From positions 1-56,879 of the forward strand of contig CACEJY010000009.1 in assembly GCA_902559985.1 (NCBI GenBank): a DNA stretch of 56,879 nucleotides, written 5' to 3'. This document shows, piece by piece, positions 20,158 to 28,970 of the stretch. The notes under the pieces are model-generated. The model was given only the letters and a program-made list of their open reading frames with translations. It was not told the DNA's origin and did not search any database. Position numbers and translations under genes: made by a program. The stretch comes from an uncultured SAR116 cluster alpha proteobacterium (lineage in GTDB: Bacteria; Pseudomonadota; Alphaproteobacteria; Puniceispirillales; Puniceispirillaceae). How positions within the stretch are numbered: the first letter of the stretch is position 1; every line of letters starts with the position of its first letter.

Positions 20158-20958
20158 TCAGCCTTTCAGCACATCCGTCATATCGTAAAATCCATAAGTG
20201 GCAGTCGCAGCGAATCGTGCTGCACGAATGGCCCCGCGTGCAAAAATGGCCCGATCTGTTGCTCGATGTGAAATTTCTACACGCTCAGACTCGCCATAGA
20301 AAATCACCGAGTGCTCGCCCACAACATCCCCGCCACGTAACACAGCAAATCCAATATCACCTTGCTTGCGTGCACCAGTTTGGCCCTTGCGCACCATGTC
20401 GGCAACCCCATCAAGTGCTACACCCCGGCCCTTTGCCGCCGCCTTGCCAAGTGCCAAAGCCGTTCCGGATGGCGCATCAACCTTATGATGATGATGCGTT
20501 TCAAGAATTTCGATATCCCATCCTTGAGTAAGCTTGGCAGCAACCTCCTCTACAAGCTGAGTTAATAAAGTCACACCAACCGATGTATTTGCACAATAAA
20601 TAACAGTATTGCCCTTTGTTGTTGCGACGAGTTCGGTCTCATCATCGACACTTAAGCCAGTTGTACCAATAACCATTGCAGTCTCATGTACCTCAGCCAA
20701 TTTTGCATGATGAAGACTGGCAGCTGGGCTGGTAAAATCAATCACCACATCAGCCGAACCAAACAATGTTTCTGGCTCACTGCCAATCATCACTCCATTG
20801 GCCCCAGTCTTCGCCACCTCGCCAGCATCATGTCCAATAAAAGGGCTATCTGGCTGATCGGTTGCTGCAACAAGTTCTAGGTCAGGCGCAGCCGCGATTT
20901 CGCGGATCAACAAACCACCCATACGGCCAGCGCTGCCCGGAATTGCAATTTTTATCAT
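20158..20958 (-). CDS. dapB: 4-hydroxy-tetrahydrodipicolinate reductase
   Basis: DapB carries out the NAD(P)H-dependent step in lysine and diaminopimelate synthesis, feeding peptidoglycan. The 266 residues show the nucleotide-binding IAIPGSAGRMG at the N-terminus and the active-site block ETHHHHKVDAPSGTAL, with the catalytic His and Lys. The ATG is preceded by AAGGAAGG at good distance. It is translated just ahead of nth, two bases apart. Confidence 0.97.
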   Translation of the reverse strand: MIKIAIPGSAGRMGGLLIREIAAAPDLELVAATDQPDSPFIGHDAGEVAKTGANGVMIGSEPETLFGSADVVIDFTSPAASLHHAKLAEVHETAMVIGTTGLSVDDETELVATTKGNTVIYCANTSVGVTLLTQLVEEVAAKLTQGWDIEILETHHHHKVDAPSGTALALGKAAAKGRGVALDGVADMVRKGQTGARKQGDIGFAVLRGGDVVGEHSVIFYGESERVEISHRATDRAIFARGAIRAARFAATATYGFYDMTDVLKG

Positions 20959-21188
20959 GCTGGTGCCTTCCTTTTAAACCATTGTGCAATGGCGAGTAAT
21001 AATTGCCTATTTCGTCCATACACTTTTTTTTCCGCGTTACATTATAGGCACTATCAATCGCCACTTGCCAGCATATAAGTGTCAGCCAAATTTTTACAAT
21101 ACCGGTAATTAGTCTTCAAAATTTTTTAGGGTTAATAGTGCGTTTATTAGCAATCACCCGTGCCTAGGGACTGGCAAAGCGGATGAAA

Positions 21189-22310
21189 CTAGCTATCAGC
21201 CCATATCCGTTTCACACGTTCGAGAAAGCCTGACGATTCAGGACTAGTATCGCCTGAATTGGAAAAAGCTTCGAGGAGATCTTTTTGTTTCTTATTTAAA
21301 TTGGTTGGCGTCTCCACCTGAACTTCAACAATCTGATCACCCGGGTTACCTCGCCGAAGCGCTGGCATACCTTTTCCACGCATGCGGAATTTTCTTCCCG
21401 ACTGTGTGCCAGCATCAATAGTCAGCCGCGCCATTTTCCCTTCCAGCGTTGGTACATCAATACTACCACCAAGCGCGGCTACAGTCATGGGGAGGGGTAT
21501 CCGGGTATACAAATTATTTCCATCACGTGTGAAAAGAGCGTGCGGATCAACGTTTACGAAAATATAAAGATCACCGGCTGGCCCACCACGAAGGCCTGCT
21601 TCGCCCTTGCCAGAAAGCCGTATTCTTGTTCCAGTATCAACCCCTGCAGGAATCGAAACAGCTAGAGTTTTAGCACGCTGTGTCCGACCATCACCACTAC
21701 AGGTACGGCATGGATCAGATATCACCTGCCCCATGCCTTGACAGGCGTGGCAGGTCCGCTCAACTGCGAAAAAACCTTGCTGAGCACGCACCCGGCCAGC
21801 ACCCCCACATGTTCCACAGGTACTCGGCTTGCTTCCATCAGCAGCACCCGTACCCGAACAACTCTCGCATTCTGATGGCACCGTGATTGAAATATCCTGC
21901 TGCAGACCTAGAAATGCGTCTTCCAACGAGATCGACATGTCATAGCGGAGATCATTGCCACCCTCATTACGTTGCCGACCACCACTGGCACCACCTGAAA
22001 ATTCAGAAAACATCTGATCGAAAATATCTGAAAAACCGCCGCCACCAAAACCGCCGCCACCAAAACCGCCACCGCCACTTGACTGATCAAATGCAGCATG
22101 TCCCAAACGATCATAAGCCGCACGCTTTTGGGGATCCTTTAGGATATCATAGGCCTCGTTTGCCTCCCGAAAACGGTCTTCAGCAGCGCCGTCCCCCTGA
22201 TTACGGTCAGGATGGTTAGCCATAGCAAGCTTGCGAAATGCCGATTTAATTGCCCTATCATCGGCACCTTTATCTACACCTAACACTTCGTAGTAATCGC
22301 GCTTGCTCAT
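21189..22310 (-). CDS. dnaJ: Chaperone protein DnaJ
   Basis: The Hsp40 co-chaperone of DnaK. It has the J domain with HPD (ANHPDRN), a Gly/Phe-rich linker around residues 75-110, and four CxxCxGxG zinc-binding repeats ([32 protein letters not shown]). A C-terminal substrate-binding region follows. I place the start at ATG 22310 ([11 protein letters not shown], 373 residues); a GTG three codons upstream is less likely. An intrinsic terminator lies between dnaK and this gene, so dnaJ should be expressed at a lower level than dnaK. Confidence 0.97.
   Translation of the reverse strand: MSKRDYYEVLGVDKGADDRAIKSAFRKLAMANHPDRNQGDGAAEDRFREANEAYDILKDPQKRAAYDRLGHAAFDQSSGGGGFGGGGFGGGGFSDIFDQMFSEFSGGASGGRQRNEGGNDLRYDMSISLEDAFLGLQQDISITVPSECESCSGTGAADGSKPSTCGTCGGAGRVRAQQGFFAVERTCHACQGMGQVISDPCRTCSGDGRTQRAKTLAVSIPAGVDTGTRIRLSGKGEAGLRGGPAGDLYIFVNVDPHALFTRDGNNLYTRIPLPMTVAALGGSIDVPTLEGKMARLTIDAGTQSGRKFRMRGKGMPALRRGNPGDQIVEVQVETPTNLNKKQKDLLEAFSNSGDTSPESSGFLERVKRIWADS
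22035..22077 (-). repeat. 15-bp tandem repeat in dnaJ
   Basis: A 15-base unit (AACCGCCGCCACCAA on the plus strand) occurs twice perfectly and a third time in part. It encodes the GGGFG repeats of the DnaJ Gly/Phe linker. Such a repeat can change copy number without breaking the frame. Confidence 0.8.
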
Positions 22311-22334
22311 TCTTGCCACTTTTGCCGTGAGAAT

Positions 22335-22368
22335 TTAAAAAACCGAAGCTATAGTAAGCTCCGGTTTT
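22335..22368 (-). terminator. Intrinsic terminator between dnaK and dnaJ
   Basis: In the minus-strand RNA, AAAACCGGAGCU pairs with AGCUUCGGUUUU to form a 12-bp stem with one G-U pair and a 6-base loop. The stem runs into six U residues. It lies after the dnaK stop and before the dnaJ start, so it should end or attenuate dnaK transcripts and set the dnaK to dnaJ ratio. Confidence 0.8.
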
Positions 22369-22382
22369 ATTTGTCTACAATC

Positions 22383-24299
22383 TTATTTACTGGATTTTTT
22401 ACCGTTGTCCGCCTCGGCATCAACCTCTTCAAATTCAGCGTCAACAACGGTTTCGTCATCAGCCTTCGGATCGGCACTTCCATCAGTTTCAGCATCAGTT
22501 TCAGCCTGATACGCAGCCTCACCCATTTTCATCATTACCTGCGATAGTTCAGCAGACTTTGATGAGATCGCTTCGATATCATCGCTACCCAGAGCTTCAC
22601 GTAATGCCTCAATGCTAGCTTCGACATCCGCTTTGGCTTGCGGATCAGCTTTATCTCCTAGGTCATCAATTGCTTTTTCCGCTCCATGGACAAGCGCTTC
22701 AGCTTGATTCCGCGTTTCAACTTCAGCACGTCTTTCCTTATCAGACTCAGCATTAGCTTCCGCCTCAGCAACCATGCGGTCGATCTCCTCATCATCAAGA
22801 CCACCAGAGGCCTGAATGCGGATTTCTTGTTCTTTGCCAGTTGCCTTGTCTTTAGCGCTAACTTTCACAATACCATTCGCATCGATATCAAAGGTTACCT
22901 CGATCTGAGGCACACCGCGTGGGGCCGGGGAAATGCCTTCAAGATTAAACTGTCCCAGTGGCTTGTTATCAGCTGCCATTTCACGTTCCCCCTGACAGAC
23001 CGAAATGGTTACAGCCGACTGATTATCATCAGCCGTTGAAAAAACCTGACTCTTCTTGGTTGGTATCGTTGTGTTGCGGTCAATTAAACGGGTAAAGACA
23101 CCGCCCAATGTTTCAATACCAAGCGACAACGGCGTGACATCAAGAAGCAAAACGTCCTTCACATCACCTGTTAAAACACCTGCCTGGATTGCCGCACCCG
23201 ATGCTACAACCTCGTCTGGGTTGACACCACGATGCGGATCAGAGCCAAAAAACTCTTTCACCTGTTCGATAATTTTGGGCATCCGGGTCATGCCACCAAC
23301 AAGGATAACCTCGTCAATGTCAGATGCCTTTAAACCAGCATCCTTTAGCGCAGCCTGACATGGCTTCATCGTGCGGGCAACCAAATCTGCTACAAGCTGT
23401 TCTAGCTTGGCACGGGTTAATTTCACATTTAAATGTTTTGGTCCGGACGCGTCGGCTGTAATAAATGGCAGGTTGACGTCTGTCTGCACGGATGATGACA
23501 ACTCGATCTTGGCTTTTTCCGCTGCTTCTTTAAGCCTCTGTAATGCCAGCTTGTCATCACGCAAATCAATACCATCGCTTGATTTAAACGAGTCAGCAAG
23601 AAATTCGATAATAGAGTGATCAAAGTCTTCACCGCCTAAGAAGGTGTCACCATTGGTTGATTTAACCTCAAACACACCATCGCCAACCTCGAGGATAGAC
23701 ACATCAAAAGTACCACCACCGAGATCATAAACTGCAACGACGCCTGATTCTTTTCGGTCAAGACCGTAAGCAAGCGCCGCCGCGGTTGGCTCATTAATAA
23801 TCCGCAAGACTTCTAAACCGGCAATTTTGCCAGCATCTTTAGTGGCTTGGCGCTGCGCATCATTAAAGTAAGCAGGAACAGTGATCACGGCCTGAGTGAC
23901 TGTTTCGCCAAGATACGACTCGGCATCTTCTTTTAATTTGCGCAGGGTAAAGCTGGAAATCTGACTCGGTGAATATTCTTCACCTTCCACCTTGACCCAA
24001 GCGTCACCATTTTTTGCCCCGACCAAATCGAATGGAACAAGATCGGAGAATGCCTTGGTCGATTTGTCTTTAAAGCGGCGTCCAATCAGTCGCTTTATCG
24101 CGAATAGTGTATTTTCTGGATTTGTAACAGCCTGCCGCTTTGCCGCTTGTCCAACAAGGCGTTCACCATTCGCAAACGCGACCATTGACGGCGTGGTCCG
24201 GGCACCCTCAGCATTTTCAATCACTCGCGGCTCGGCCCCGTCCATGACGGCAACACAAGAATTTGTTGTTCCCAAATCAATACCAATCACTTTCGCCAT
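22383..24299 (-). CDS. dnaK: Chaperone protein DnaK (Hsp70)
   Basis: The main Hsp70 chaperone, 638 residues, the normal length. The ATPase domain starts [18 protein letters not shown] and holds the phosphate loops ([27 protein letters not shown]). The substrate-binding domain includes [16 protein letters not shown]. The C-terminal tail is acidic, as usual. A strong ribosome binding site (AAAGGAG) precedes ATG. Upstream is a good RpoH-type promoter at 24457-24487, and an intrinsic terminator follows the gene. Confidence 0.99.
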   Translation of the reverse strand: MAKVIGIDLGTTNSCVAVMDGAEPRVIENAEGARTTPSMVAFANGERLVGQAAKRQAVTNPENTLFAIKRLIGRRFKDKSTKAFSDLVPFDLVGAKNGDAWVKVEGEEYSPSQISSFTLRKLKEDAESYLGETVTQAVITVPAYFNDAQRQATKDAGKIAGLEVLRIINEPTAAALAYGLDRKESGVVAVYDLGGGTFDVSILEVGDGVFEVKSTNGDTFLGGEDFDHSIIEFLADSFKSSDGIDLRDDKLALQRLKEAAEKAKIELSSSVQTDVNLPFITADASGPKHLNVKLTRAKLEQLVADLVARTMKPCQAALKDAGLKASDIDEVILVGGMTRMPKIIEQVKEFFGSDPHRGVNPDEVVASGAAIQAGVLTGDVKDVLLLDVTPLSLGIETLGGVFTRLIDRNTTIPTKKSQVFSTADDNQSAVTISVCQGEREMAADNKPLGQFNLEGISPAPRGVPQIEVTFDIDANGIVKVSAKDKATGKEQEIRIQASGGLDDEEIDRMVAEAEANAESDKERRAEVETRNQAEALVHGAEKAIDDLGDKADPQAKADVEASIEALREALGSDDIEAISSKSAELSQVMMKMGEAAYQAETDAETDGSADPKADDETVVDAEFEEVDAEADNGKKSSK

Positions 24300-24456
24300 A
24301 TCTAAAGCTCCTTTCCCTGACCACTCTGCAGTTACTCATTATGGTGTAATGCTGATGAAGTGGCCCTTTAAGACATTTCGTTCCCACAAACACATCTAGG
24401 GGGCGCGACCAACCTTTGGCGTGCCAATTCTGTCTTTGACGTTCAAATATCTACTG

Positions 24457-24487
24457 CCCATATAAGACTAAATCGTTATGTTACAAG
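24457..24487 (-). promoter_or_regulatory. RpoH (sigma-32) heat-shock promoter for dnaK
   Basis: On the minus strand CTTG (24487-24484), a 17-base spacer and CTTATATGGG (24466-24457) match the published alphaproteobacterial RpoH consensus CTTG-N17-CYTATNTNNG at every fixed position. Transcription would start near 24450, leaving a leader of about 150 bases before the dnaK ATG. The site is in the 323-base gap between grpE and dnaK, after the grpE terminator-like hairpin, so dnaK has its own promoter. Confidence 0.8.
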
Positions 24488-24592
24488 AGGTAATGGTAGG
24501 AATAGGCACTAGCCAAGAGAAAGATCACCTAATCCGTTGTGGTTAATATTCACCCACCCACACTTGTTTTTAGTCTTGCTTATCACCCTTCC

Positions 24593-24616
24593 AAAAAAGA
24601 TAAAATACTATTTATC
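24593..24616 (-). terminator. AT-rich terminator-like hairpin after grpE
   Basis: Just after the grpE stop, the minus-strand RNA can pair GAUAAA with UUUAUC across a 6-base loop. The stem is followed by six U residues. It has little GC and would be weak. The rest of the 24300-24622 gap holds the dnaK promoter and leader, and I see no gene in it. Confidence 0.4.
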
Positions 24617-24622
24617 AATAAG

Positions 24623-25342
24623 TTAATTGTCTTTTTTTGCCTGATCATCACCCTCGCCAGCTTTTGATACACCAACCATCGCTGGGCGCAGTAACCGATC
24701 ATGCAAAACATAGCCATGCTGAACTACCTCAAGAACCACTCCACTTGGTTGATCAGGTGTTGGAACTTCAAACATTGCCTGGTGCAAATTGTAATCGAAT
24801 TTTTCACCAAGCGGCTCAACACGCTTGATGCCATGCTTTTCCATAATTGATTGCAGTTCAGTCCAACTGAGCTGAATACCAGTGATCAGAGATTTTGTGG
24901 TCTCGTCCAAAGTTTCCAAATTATCTGGCGCCGATTCAACCGCTCGTGCCAGATTATCGATAGCGGCCACAAGGTCACGGGCAAATGGTGTATGACCATA
25001 TTTCCGAACATTGACAGCCTCCCGCTCGCTTCGGCGGCGCATATTCTCAGTATCTGCCAGGGCCCGCAGGAGTTGATCTTTTAAATCATCGCGTTCAGCG
25101 GTCATGGTTAACAAGGGATCCTGTGATTCATGCGCTGGTGGGGCCGCATTTTCTGCAGATATTACATCTTCAGACGCCACGTCATCTGTTTCAGCCTTTT
25201 CTACAACTGGCTCTGCATCAACATGCGAATCCGCCTGCTCTACGCCTCCGTGCTCATCAGACTCACTCGCATCTAAACCGTCCACATTTTCAGTCGGCGG
25301 GTGTTTAGCTTTTTGACTGTCAATTGATTTTTCGTTTTTCAT
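24623..25342 (-). CDS. grpE: Nucleotide exchange factor GrpE
   Basis: GrpE dimers release ADP from DnaK. The 239 residues begin with a long, very acidic N-terminal tail (to about residue 75). A coiled-coil follows (LKDQLLRALADTENMRRRSERE), then the C-terminal beta domain with GVKRVEPLGE-like GIKRVEPLGEKFDYNLHQAM. The ATG has GGGGAAC upstream. In many alphaproteobacteria hrcA and grpE form one operon. Here an unrelated plus-strand gene lies between them, and I see no clear RpoH box before grpE. Confidence 0.96.
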   Translation of the reverse strand: MKNEKSIDSQKAKHPPTENVDGLDASESDEHGGVEQADSHVDAEPVVEKAETDDVASEDVISAENAAPPAHESQDPLLTMTAERDDLKDQLLRALADTENMRRRSEREAVNVRKYGHTPFARDLVAAIDNLARAVESAPDNLETLDETTKSLITGIQLSWTELQSIMEKHGIKRVEPLGEKFDYNLHQAMFEVPTPDQPSGVVLEVVQHGYVLHDRLLRPAMVGVSKAGEGDDQAKKDN

Positions 25343-25657
25343 GTATCGTTCCCCATCTGCGCTCCCTAGAGGACTGCAAGCCTTACTTAGTGATCGTTGC
25401 CAGTTTCGCCAAGCCTAAAAATCAAATTTTTTCATTTTGGTCAGAATCTTACATGAAATTATGCCCAGGCACCTCTTGATACCCGTTACTAACCACCCCT
25501 GTACCAGCGTTCTTGCGGCCATTCTTACACTGAAACAGGAGAAGATATTGTTTCTCGTTCTAACTTATGAGACATTGAGAAATGTGAACGTGTTCAGTCT
25601 TGCACGACATGAAAATGATATCTATTTTACCAAATAAGTTAGTTAGACGCGCACAAA
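25343..25657. other. Intergenic region between divergent grpE and unknown gene
   Basis: These 315 bases must hold promoters for both divergent genes. I see no convincing sigma-70 or RpoH box for either. A 12-bp palindrome, TGAACGTGTTCA, lies at 25585-25596, about 60 bases before the plus-strand gene, and could be an operator. No CIRCE inverted repeat, RNA gene or credible small gene is visible. Confidence 0.5.
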
Positions 25658-26344
25658 ATGCAAAATGCCCAAATCTGGAAATCAATTGAAGCGCTTTGCA
25701 ATGAAGCTGAATCGGTGATTAAAAACCGCGAGCCTGTTGTAACAGTCGTTCAATCAATCGCACCGCCAGCGCTTGCATACCAAGTTACATCTCACATAAA
25801 TCTCGTAAACATTTTGTCCAGCAAGCCGGCACCGCCGAGAGCTAACATCTCGGAGAGGCCCAAACTAACAGAATATGCCGCAGACACCCCCTTGTCGCCT
25901 GCAACGATGACTGAGATTGCCGCGGCGATCGATCGGGCGAGCCAACGCGCACAAAAGCCACAAATTATAGAGCAGCCATCACAGATGATGAGTGATCAAC
26001 TTCGCAAGGATTTGATGATCGAGGTTAGCCTAGCGGTTCGCAGTGTTCTTGCGAATGAGCTGCCAAAAATGGTACGCAATTCGATTTCGGAATCATTGTT
26101 TGAATTAATCAATTCATCAACTGATACTAAAGCAAATAATTTGGGAGCGCTTAAGGCAAAGCCACGGCCTAAAGGTAGAAAGAAAAAAGTGACTACCAAA
26201 AATAAATCTGTTTCAATAACAGAAGCTGACTTAGAGGGCATGAGTAAACGTGAACTTGAAGAGCTCGGCCGTGAATATGGTGTAGAGCTGGATCGCCGCT
26301 TTAAAAAATCTACCCTTGTCGAAAAAATGAAAAATATCATTTAA
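25658..26344 (+). CDS. Uncharacterised protein with basic linker and SAP/Rho-N-like C-terminus
   Basis: A 228-residue soluble protein I cannot assign. Residues 1-105 look loosely structured. Residues about 108-150 form an amphipathic helix pair (LRKDLMIEVSLAVRSVLANE, then LPKMVRNSISESLFELI) that faintly recalls the C-terminus of PopZ/DUF2497 proteins. A Lys/Arg-rich stretch (KPRPKGRKKKVTTKNK) follows. The last 40 residues (from LEGMSKRELEELGREYGVEL) resemble SAP, HeH or Rho-N helix-extension-helix folds that bind nucleic acid. A DNA- or RNA-binding role is an inference. It separates grpE from hrcA, on the opposite strand. Confidence 0.75.
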   Translation: MQNAQIWKSIEALCNEAESVIKNREPVVTVVQSIAPPALAYQVTSHINLVNILSSKPAPPRANISERPKLTEYAADTPLSPATMTEIAAAIDRASQRAQKPQIIEQPSQMMSDQLRKDLMIEVSLAVRSVLANELPKMVRNSISESLFELINSSTDTKANNLGALKAKPRPKGRKKKVTTKNKSVSITEADLEGMSKRELEELGREYGVELDRRFKKSTLVEKMKNII

Positions 26345-26461
26345 CAATCCTACTTTGATGACAACAAAGCACTGTGACAAGGACATCGTGAAACGACGTC
26401 ATAAATACTGATTTTATACGCAGTTATGTGTAGCGATTAATCTTTTTTGCGTTACAACAAG

Positions 26462-27520
26462 TTAATGGCCTAGAACGCGGTCAATAGCTTTGCTGGTGTA
26501 ATCAACCATTGGAATGATTCGAGCATAATTCATATGCCGTGGGCCAAGGACGCCAATCGCACCGATAATGGACTGATTAGCATTCCGATAAGGTGCGACA
26601 ACCAGCGAGCAGCCTGTATTCGCGAACAACTTATTTTCAGCCCCAATAAAAATCTTTACACCATCACCATCACGTGTTGCGTCAAGAAGTCTGAGCGCAT
26701 TTTCTCGCGCCTCAAGCGCATCGAACAAGCTCCTAATTTCAGAAAGCCCATCAGCTACTTGAAGATCATCGAGCAAATTTGCTTGCCCACGCAAAATTAG
26801 CGCCGCATTATCATTGCCTGTGCCTTCGGACCAGATACCAAGCCCTTGTTCAACCAACCTCGTTGACAGCTCATCAAGCTCAGCCTTGTGCGCAGCAATC
26901 TCAGTACGAATCAGCTTCGCTGCTTCTCCCATATCATTATTTCTCAACTTAGCATTCATATAATTAGCGGCCCGTGTCATCGCTGATGCCGGCACACCCG
27001 GAGGAAGATCAATCAACCGATTTTCAACCTGTCCATCAGAACGCACCAAAACAGCCAATGCGCGGTTAACACCTACCGGAACAAATTCAAAGTGCTGTAA
27101 TTCAGCTTCGCTGCTGGGTGAAAGAACCAGACTAGCACAATTTGAGAGGCCAGAGAGGGTTTTGCTCGTTTTTTCCAACAGCTGATTAAAACTGATACCG
27201 CGTGCCGCACATTCATTATCAATTGACTCGCGCTGTTCTTTGGGAATATTGCGATTAAATTCCATCAAGCCATCAACAAACATACGCAAACCCGTCTCCG
27301 TTGGGACGCGACCTGATGATGTATGAGGAGCAAACAGTAATCCAGCGTCTTCGAGATCACTCATCTTGCTGCGAATTGAAGCTGGAGAAAAATCAAATTT
27401 TCCAGATTTTGCGAGCCGGCTCGAACCAACCGGCAAACCGTCTTCCAAGTAGGCCGTCACAAGCTCGTGAAAAATCTCCAAGCTGAGTGGTGTTAAGTCC
27501 TTTATACTAGCATCTGTCAT
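26462..27520 (-). CDS. hrcA: Heat-inducible transcription repressor HrcA
   Basis: HrcA represses chaperone operons by binding CIRCE elements, and its activity depends on GroEL. The 352 residues have the N-terminal winged helix (SSRLAKSGKFDFSPASIRSKMSDLEDAGL with the usual GRVPTETG after it) and the C-terminal GAF-like domain with GVLGPRHMNYARIIPMVDY. No CIRCE copy (TTAGCACTC-N9-GAGTGCTAA) is visible before any gene in this window. Its target is therefore probably groESL elsewhere. It is divergent from rph, with a 78-base gap. Confidence 0.95.
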   Translation of the reverse strand: MTDASIKDLTPLSLEIFHELVTAYLEDGLPVGSSRLAKSGKFDFSPASIRSKMSDLEDAGLLFAPHTSSGRVPTETGLRMFVDGLMEFNRNIPKEQRESIDNECAARGISFNQLLEKTSKTLSGLSNCASLVLSPSSEAELQHFEFVPVGVNRALAVLVRSDGQVENRLIDLPPGVPASAMTRAANYMNAKLRNNDMGEAAKLIRTEIAAHKAELDELSTRLVEQGLGIWSEGTGNDNAALILRGQANLLDDLQVADGLSEIRSLFDALEARENALRLLDATRDGDGVKIFIGAENKLFANTGCSLVVAPYRNANQSIIGAIGVLGPRHMNYARIIPMVDYTSKAIDRVLGH

Positions 27521-27598
27521 AAGGAAAACCTAAGATAAGCTCCTTCACTAGGTCAATCGAAGAAATAACGAAACGACATAACATAGGAAAAATTAATA

Positions 27599-28327
27599 AT
27601 GTCCCGCCCCTCTGGCCGCGCCACTAACGCGCTTCGAACTATTAGTCTTGAACCTTCAGTATCACTTCACGCTGAAGGATCCTGTCTTGCCAAATTCGGT
27701 AATACGCATGTCCTTTGTACCGCATCTATTGACGAGCGTGTTCCACCGTTTCTACGCAATAGCGGTAAAGGTTGGGTTACAGCTGAATATGGCATGTTGC
27801 CGCGTTCAACCCATAGCCGAATCGATCGCGAGGCCGCACGCGGCAAACAAGGGGGACGTACTCTGGAGATCCAGCGACTTATTGGGCGTACACTTCGTGC
27901 GGTTACCGACCTAAAGGCCCTTGGCGAACGTCAAATCAAAATTGATTGTGACGTGATTCAGGCCGATGGTGGAACTCGCACCGCGGCAATAACCGGAGCG
28001 TGGGTTGCGCTTCGTATCGCATGCGAGCACCTTTTATTAGCAGGTGTTATCACTCAATCACCTTTGACTGGGCAAATAGCCGCGATTTCCTGCGGAATTT
28101 ATCAGAAGCAGGCGATTCTTGACCTTGACTATGAAGAGGATAGCTCTGCCGAGATTGATGCAAATTTCATCCTGACTGCCGCAGGTGAAATTGTGGAAGT
28201 TCAAGCCACTGGCGAAGAAAATCCATTTTCGCGCAGCAGTTTGAATGAGATGCTTGATCTAGCAGAGTCTGGATGCGAACAACTTTTTGCTCTGCAAAAA
28301 CAAGCCGTTCAGGATTCCAATCTCTAA
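27599..28327 (+). CDS. rph: Ribonuclease PH
   Basis: A phosphorolytic 3'-5' exoribonuclease that trims tRNA 3' ends. The 242 residues open with [18 protein letters not shown], and the catalytic core includes [20 protein letters not shown] and [17 protein letters not shown]. The ATG follows AGGAA at about nine bases. It starts a plus-strand run rph-rdgB-hemW, a common arrangement opposite hrcA. Confidence 0.97.
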   Translation: MSRPSGRATNALRTISLEPSVSLHAEGSCLAKFGNTHVLCTASIDERVPPFLRNSGKGWVTAEYGMLPRSTHSRIDREAARGKQGGRTLEIQRLIGRTLRAVTDLKALGERQIKIDCDVIQADGGTRTAAITGAWVALRIACEHLLLAGVITQSPLTGQIAAISCGIYQKQAILDLDYEEDSSAEIDANFILTAAGEIVEVQATGEENPFSRSSLNEMLDLAESGCEQLFALQKQAVQDSNL

Positions 28328-28355
28328 GCCGTTAACCAACAGCAAAGGCAGCACA

Positions 28356-28970
28356 ATGACAGATCGTCAGTTTAATGAAGATAAGCTTGTCATTGCCACT
28401 CACAATTCTGGAAAAATGCGAGAAATTAAAGTGCTTTTTGCTGGCTTTGATTTTACTATTATTTCTGGCACAGATCTTGGCCTTTCCGAACCTGACGAGA
28501 CCGAAAACAGCTTTATTGGCAATGCTGTTCTAAAAGCACGAACAGCAGCGCTTGCATCAGGTACGGCCGCGCTGGCCGACGACTCTGGTCTGTCAGTTAT
28601 CGCACTTAACGGCGCACCTGGTATTTATTCAGCGCGTTGGGCTGGACCAAATCGCGACTTTAATGTTGCTATAACAGCTGTTAAAGAAGCTCTCTCAAAA
28701 GCCCAAAGTGGCGACATGCGAGCTGAATTCATCTGTGCGCTTGCTCTAGTCTGGCCAGATGGGCATGCAGTAAGCGTTGAGGGGAAAGTCCAGGGCATCC
28801 TGACATTTCCAGCACGCGGTACCCTCGGTTTTGGCTACGATCCCATTTTTCAACCTTATGGTCACGACATTAGTTTCGGAGAGATGGACCCCAATGACAA
28901 GCATGCCATCAGCCACCGTGCTGATGCGTTTGCAAAATTAATATCGCGCTGTTTCACAAGCAAAAAATAA
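28356..28970 (+). CDS. rdgB: dITP/XTP pyrophosphatase RdgB
   Basis: A Ham1-family house-cleaning enzyme that hydrolyses dITP, ITP and XTP to keep non-canonical purines out of DNA. The 204 residues contain the signature LVIATHNSGKMREIK, the catalytic LADDSGLSV and the substrate loop FGYDPIF, ending with HRADAF. The start is ATG 28356 (MTDRQF) behind AAAGG; a longer frame from 28287 overlaps rph and is not needed. The stop overlaps the hemW start by one base. Confidence 0.96.
   Translation: MTDRQFNEDKLVIATHNSGKMREIKVLFAGFDFTIISGTDLGLSEPDETENSFIGNAVLKARTAALASGTAALADDSGLSVIALNGAPGIYSARWAGPNRDFNVAITAVKEALSKAQSGDMRAEFICALALVWPDGHAVSVEGKVQGILTFPARGTLGFGYDPIFQPYGHDISFGEMDPNDKHAISHRADAFAKLISRCFTSKK

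Noticed and set aside
25437-25637. 66-codon open frame before the unknown gene
   Set aside because: No ribosome binding site, no recognisable composition or motif, and it lies in the divergent promoter region.
28287-28355. N-terminal extension of rdgB overlapping rph
   Set aside because: The extension reads out of frame through the end of rph; the family start and an AAGG site are at 28356.
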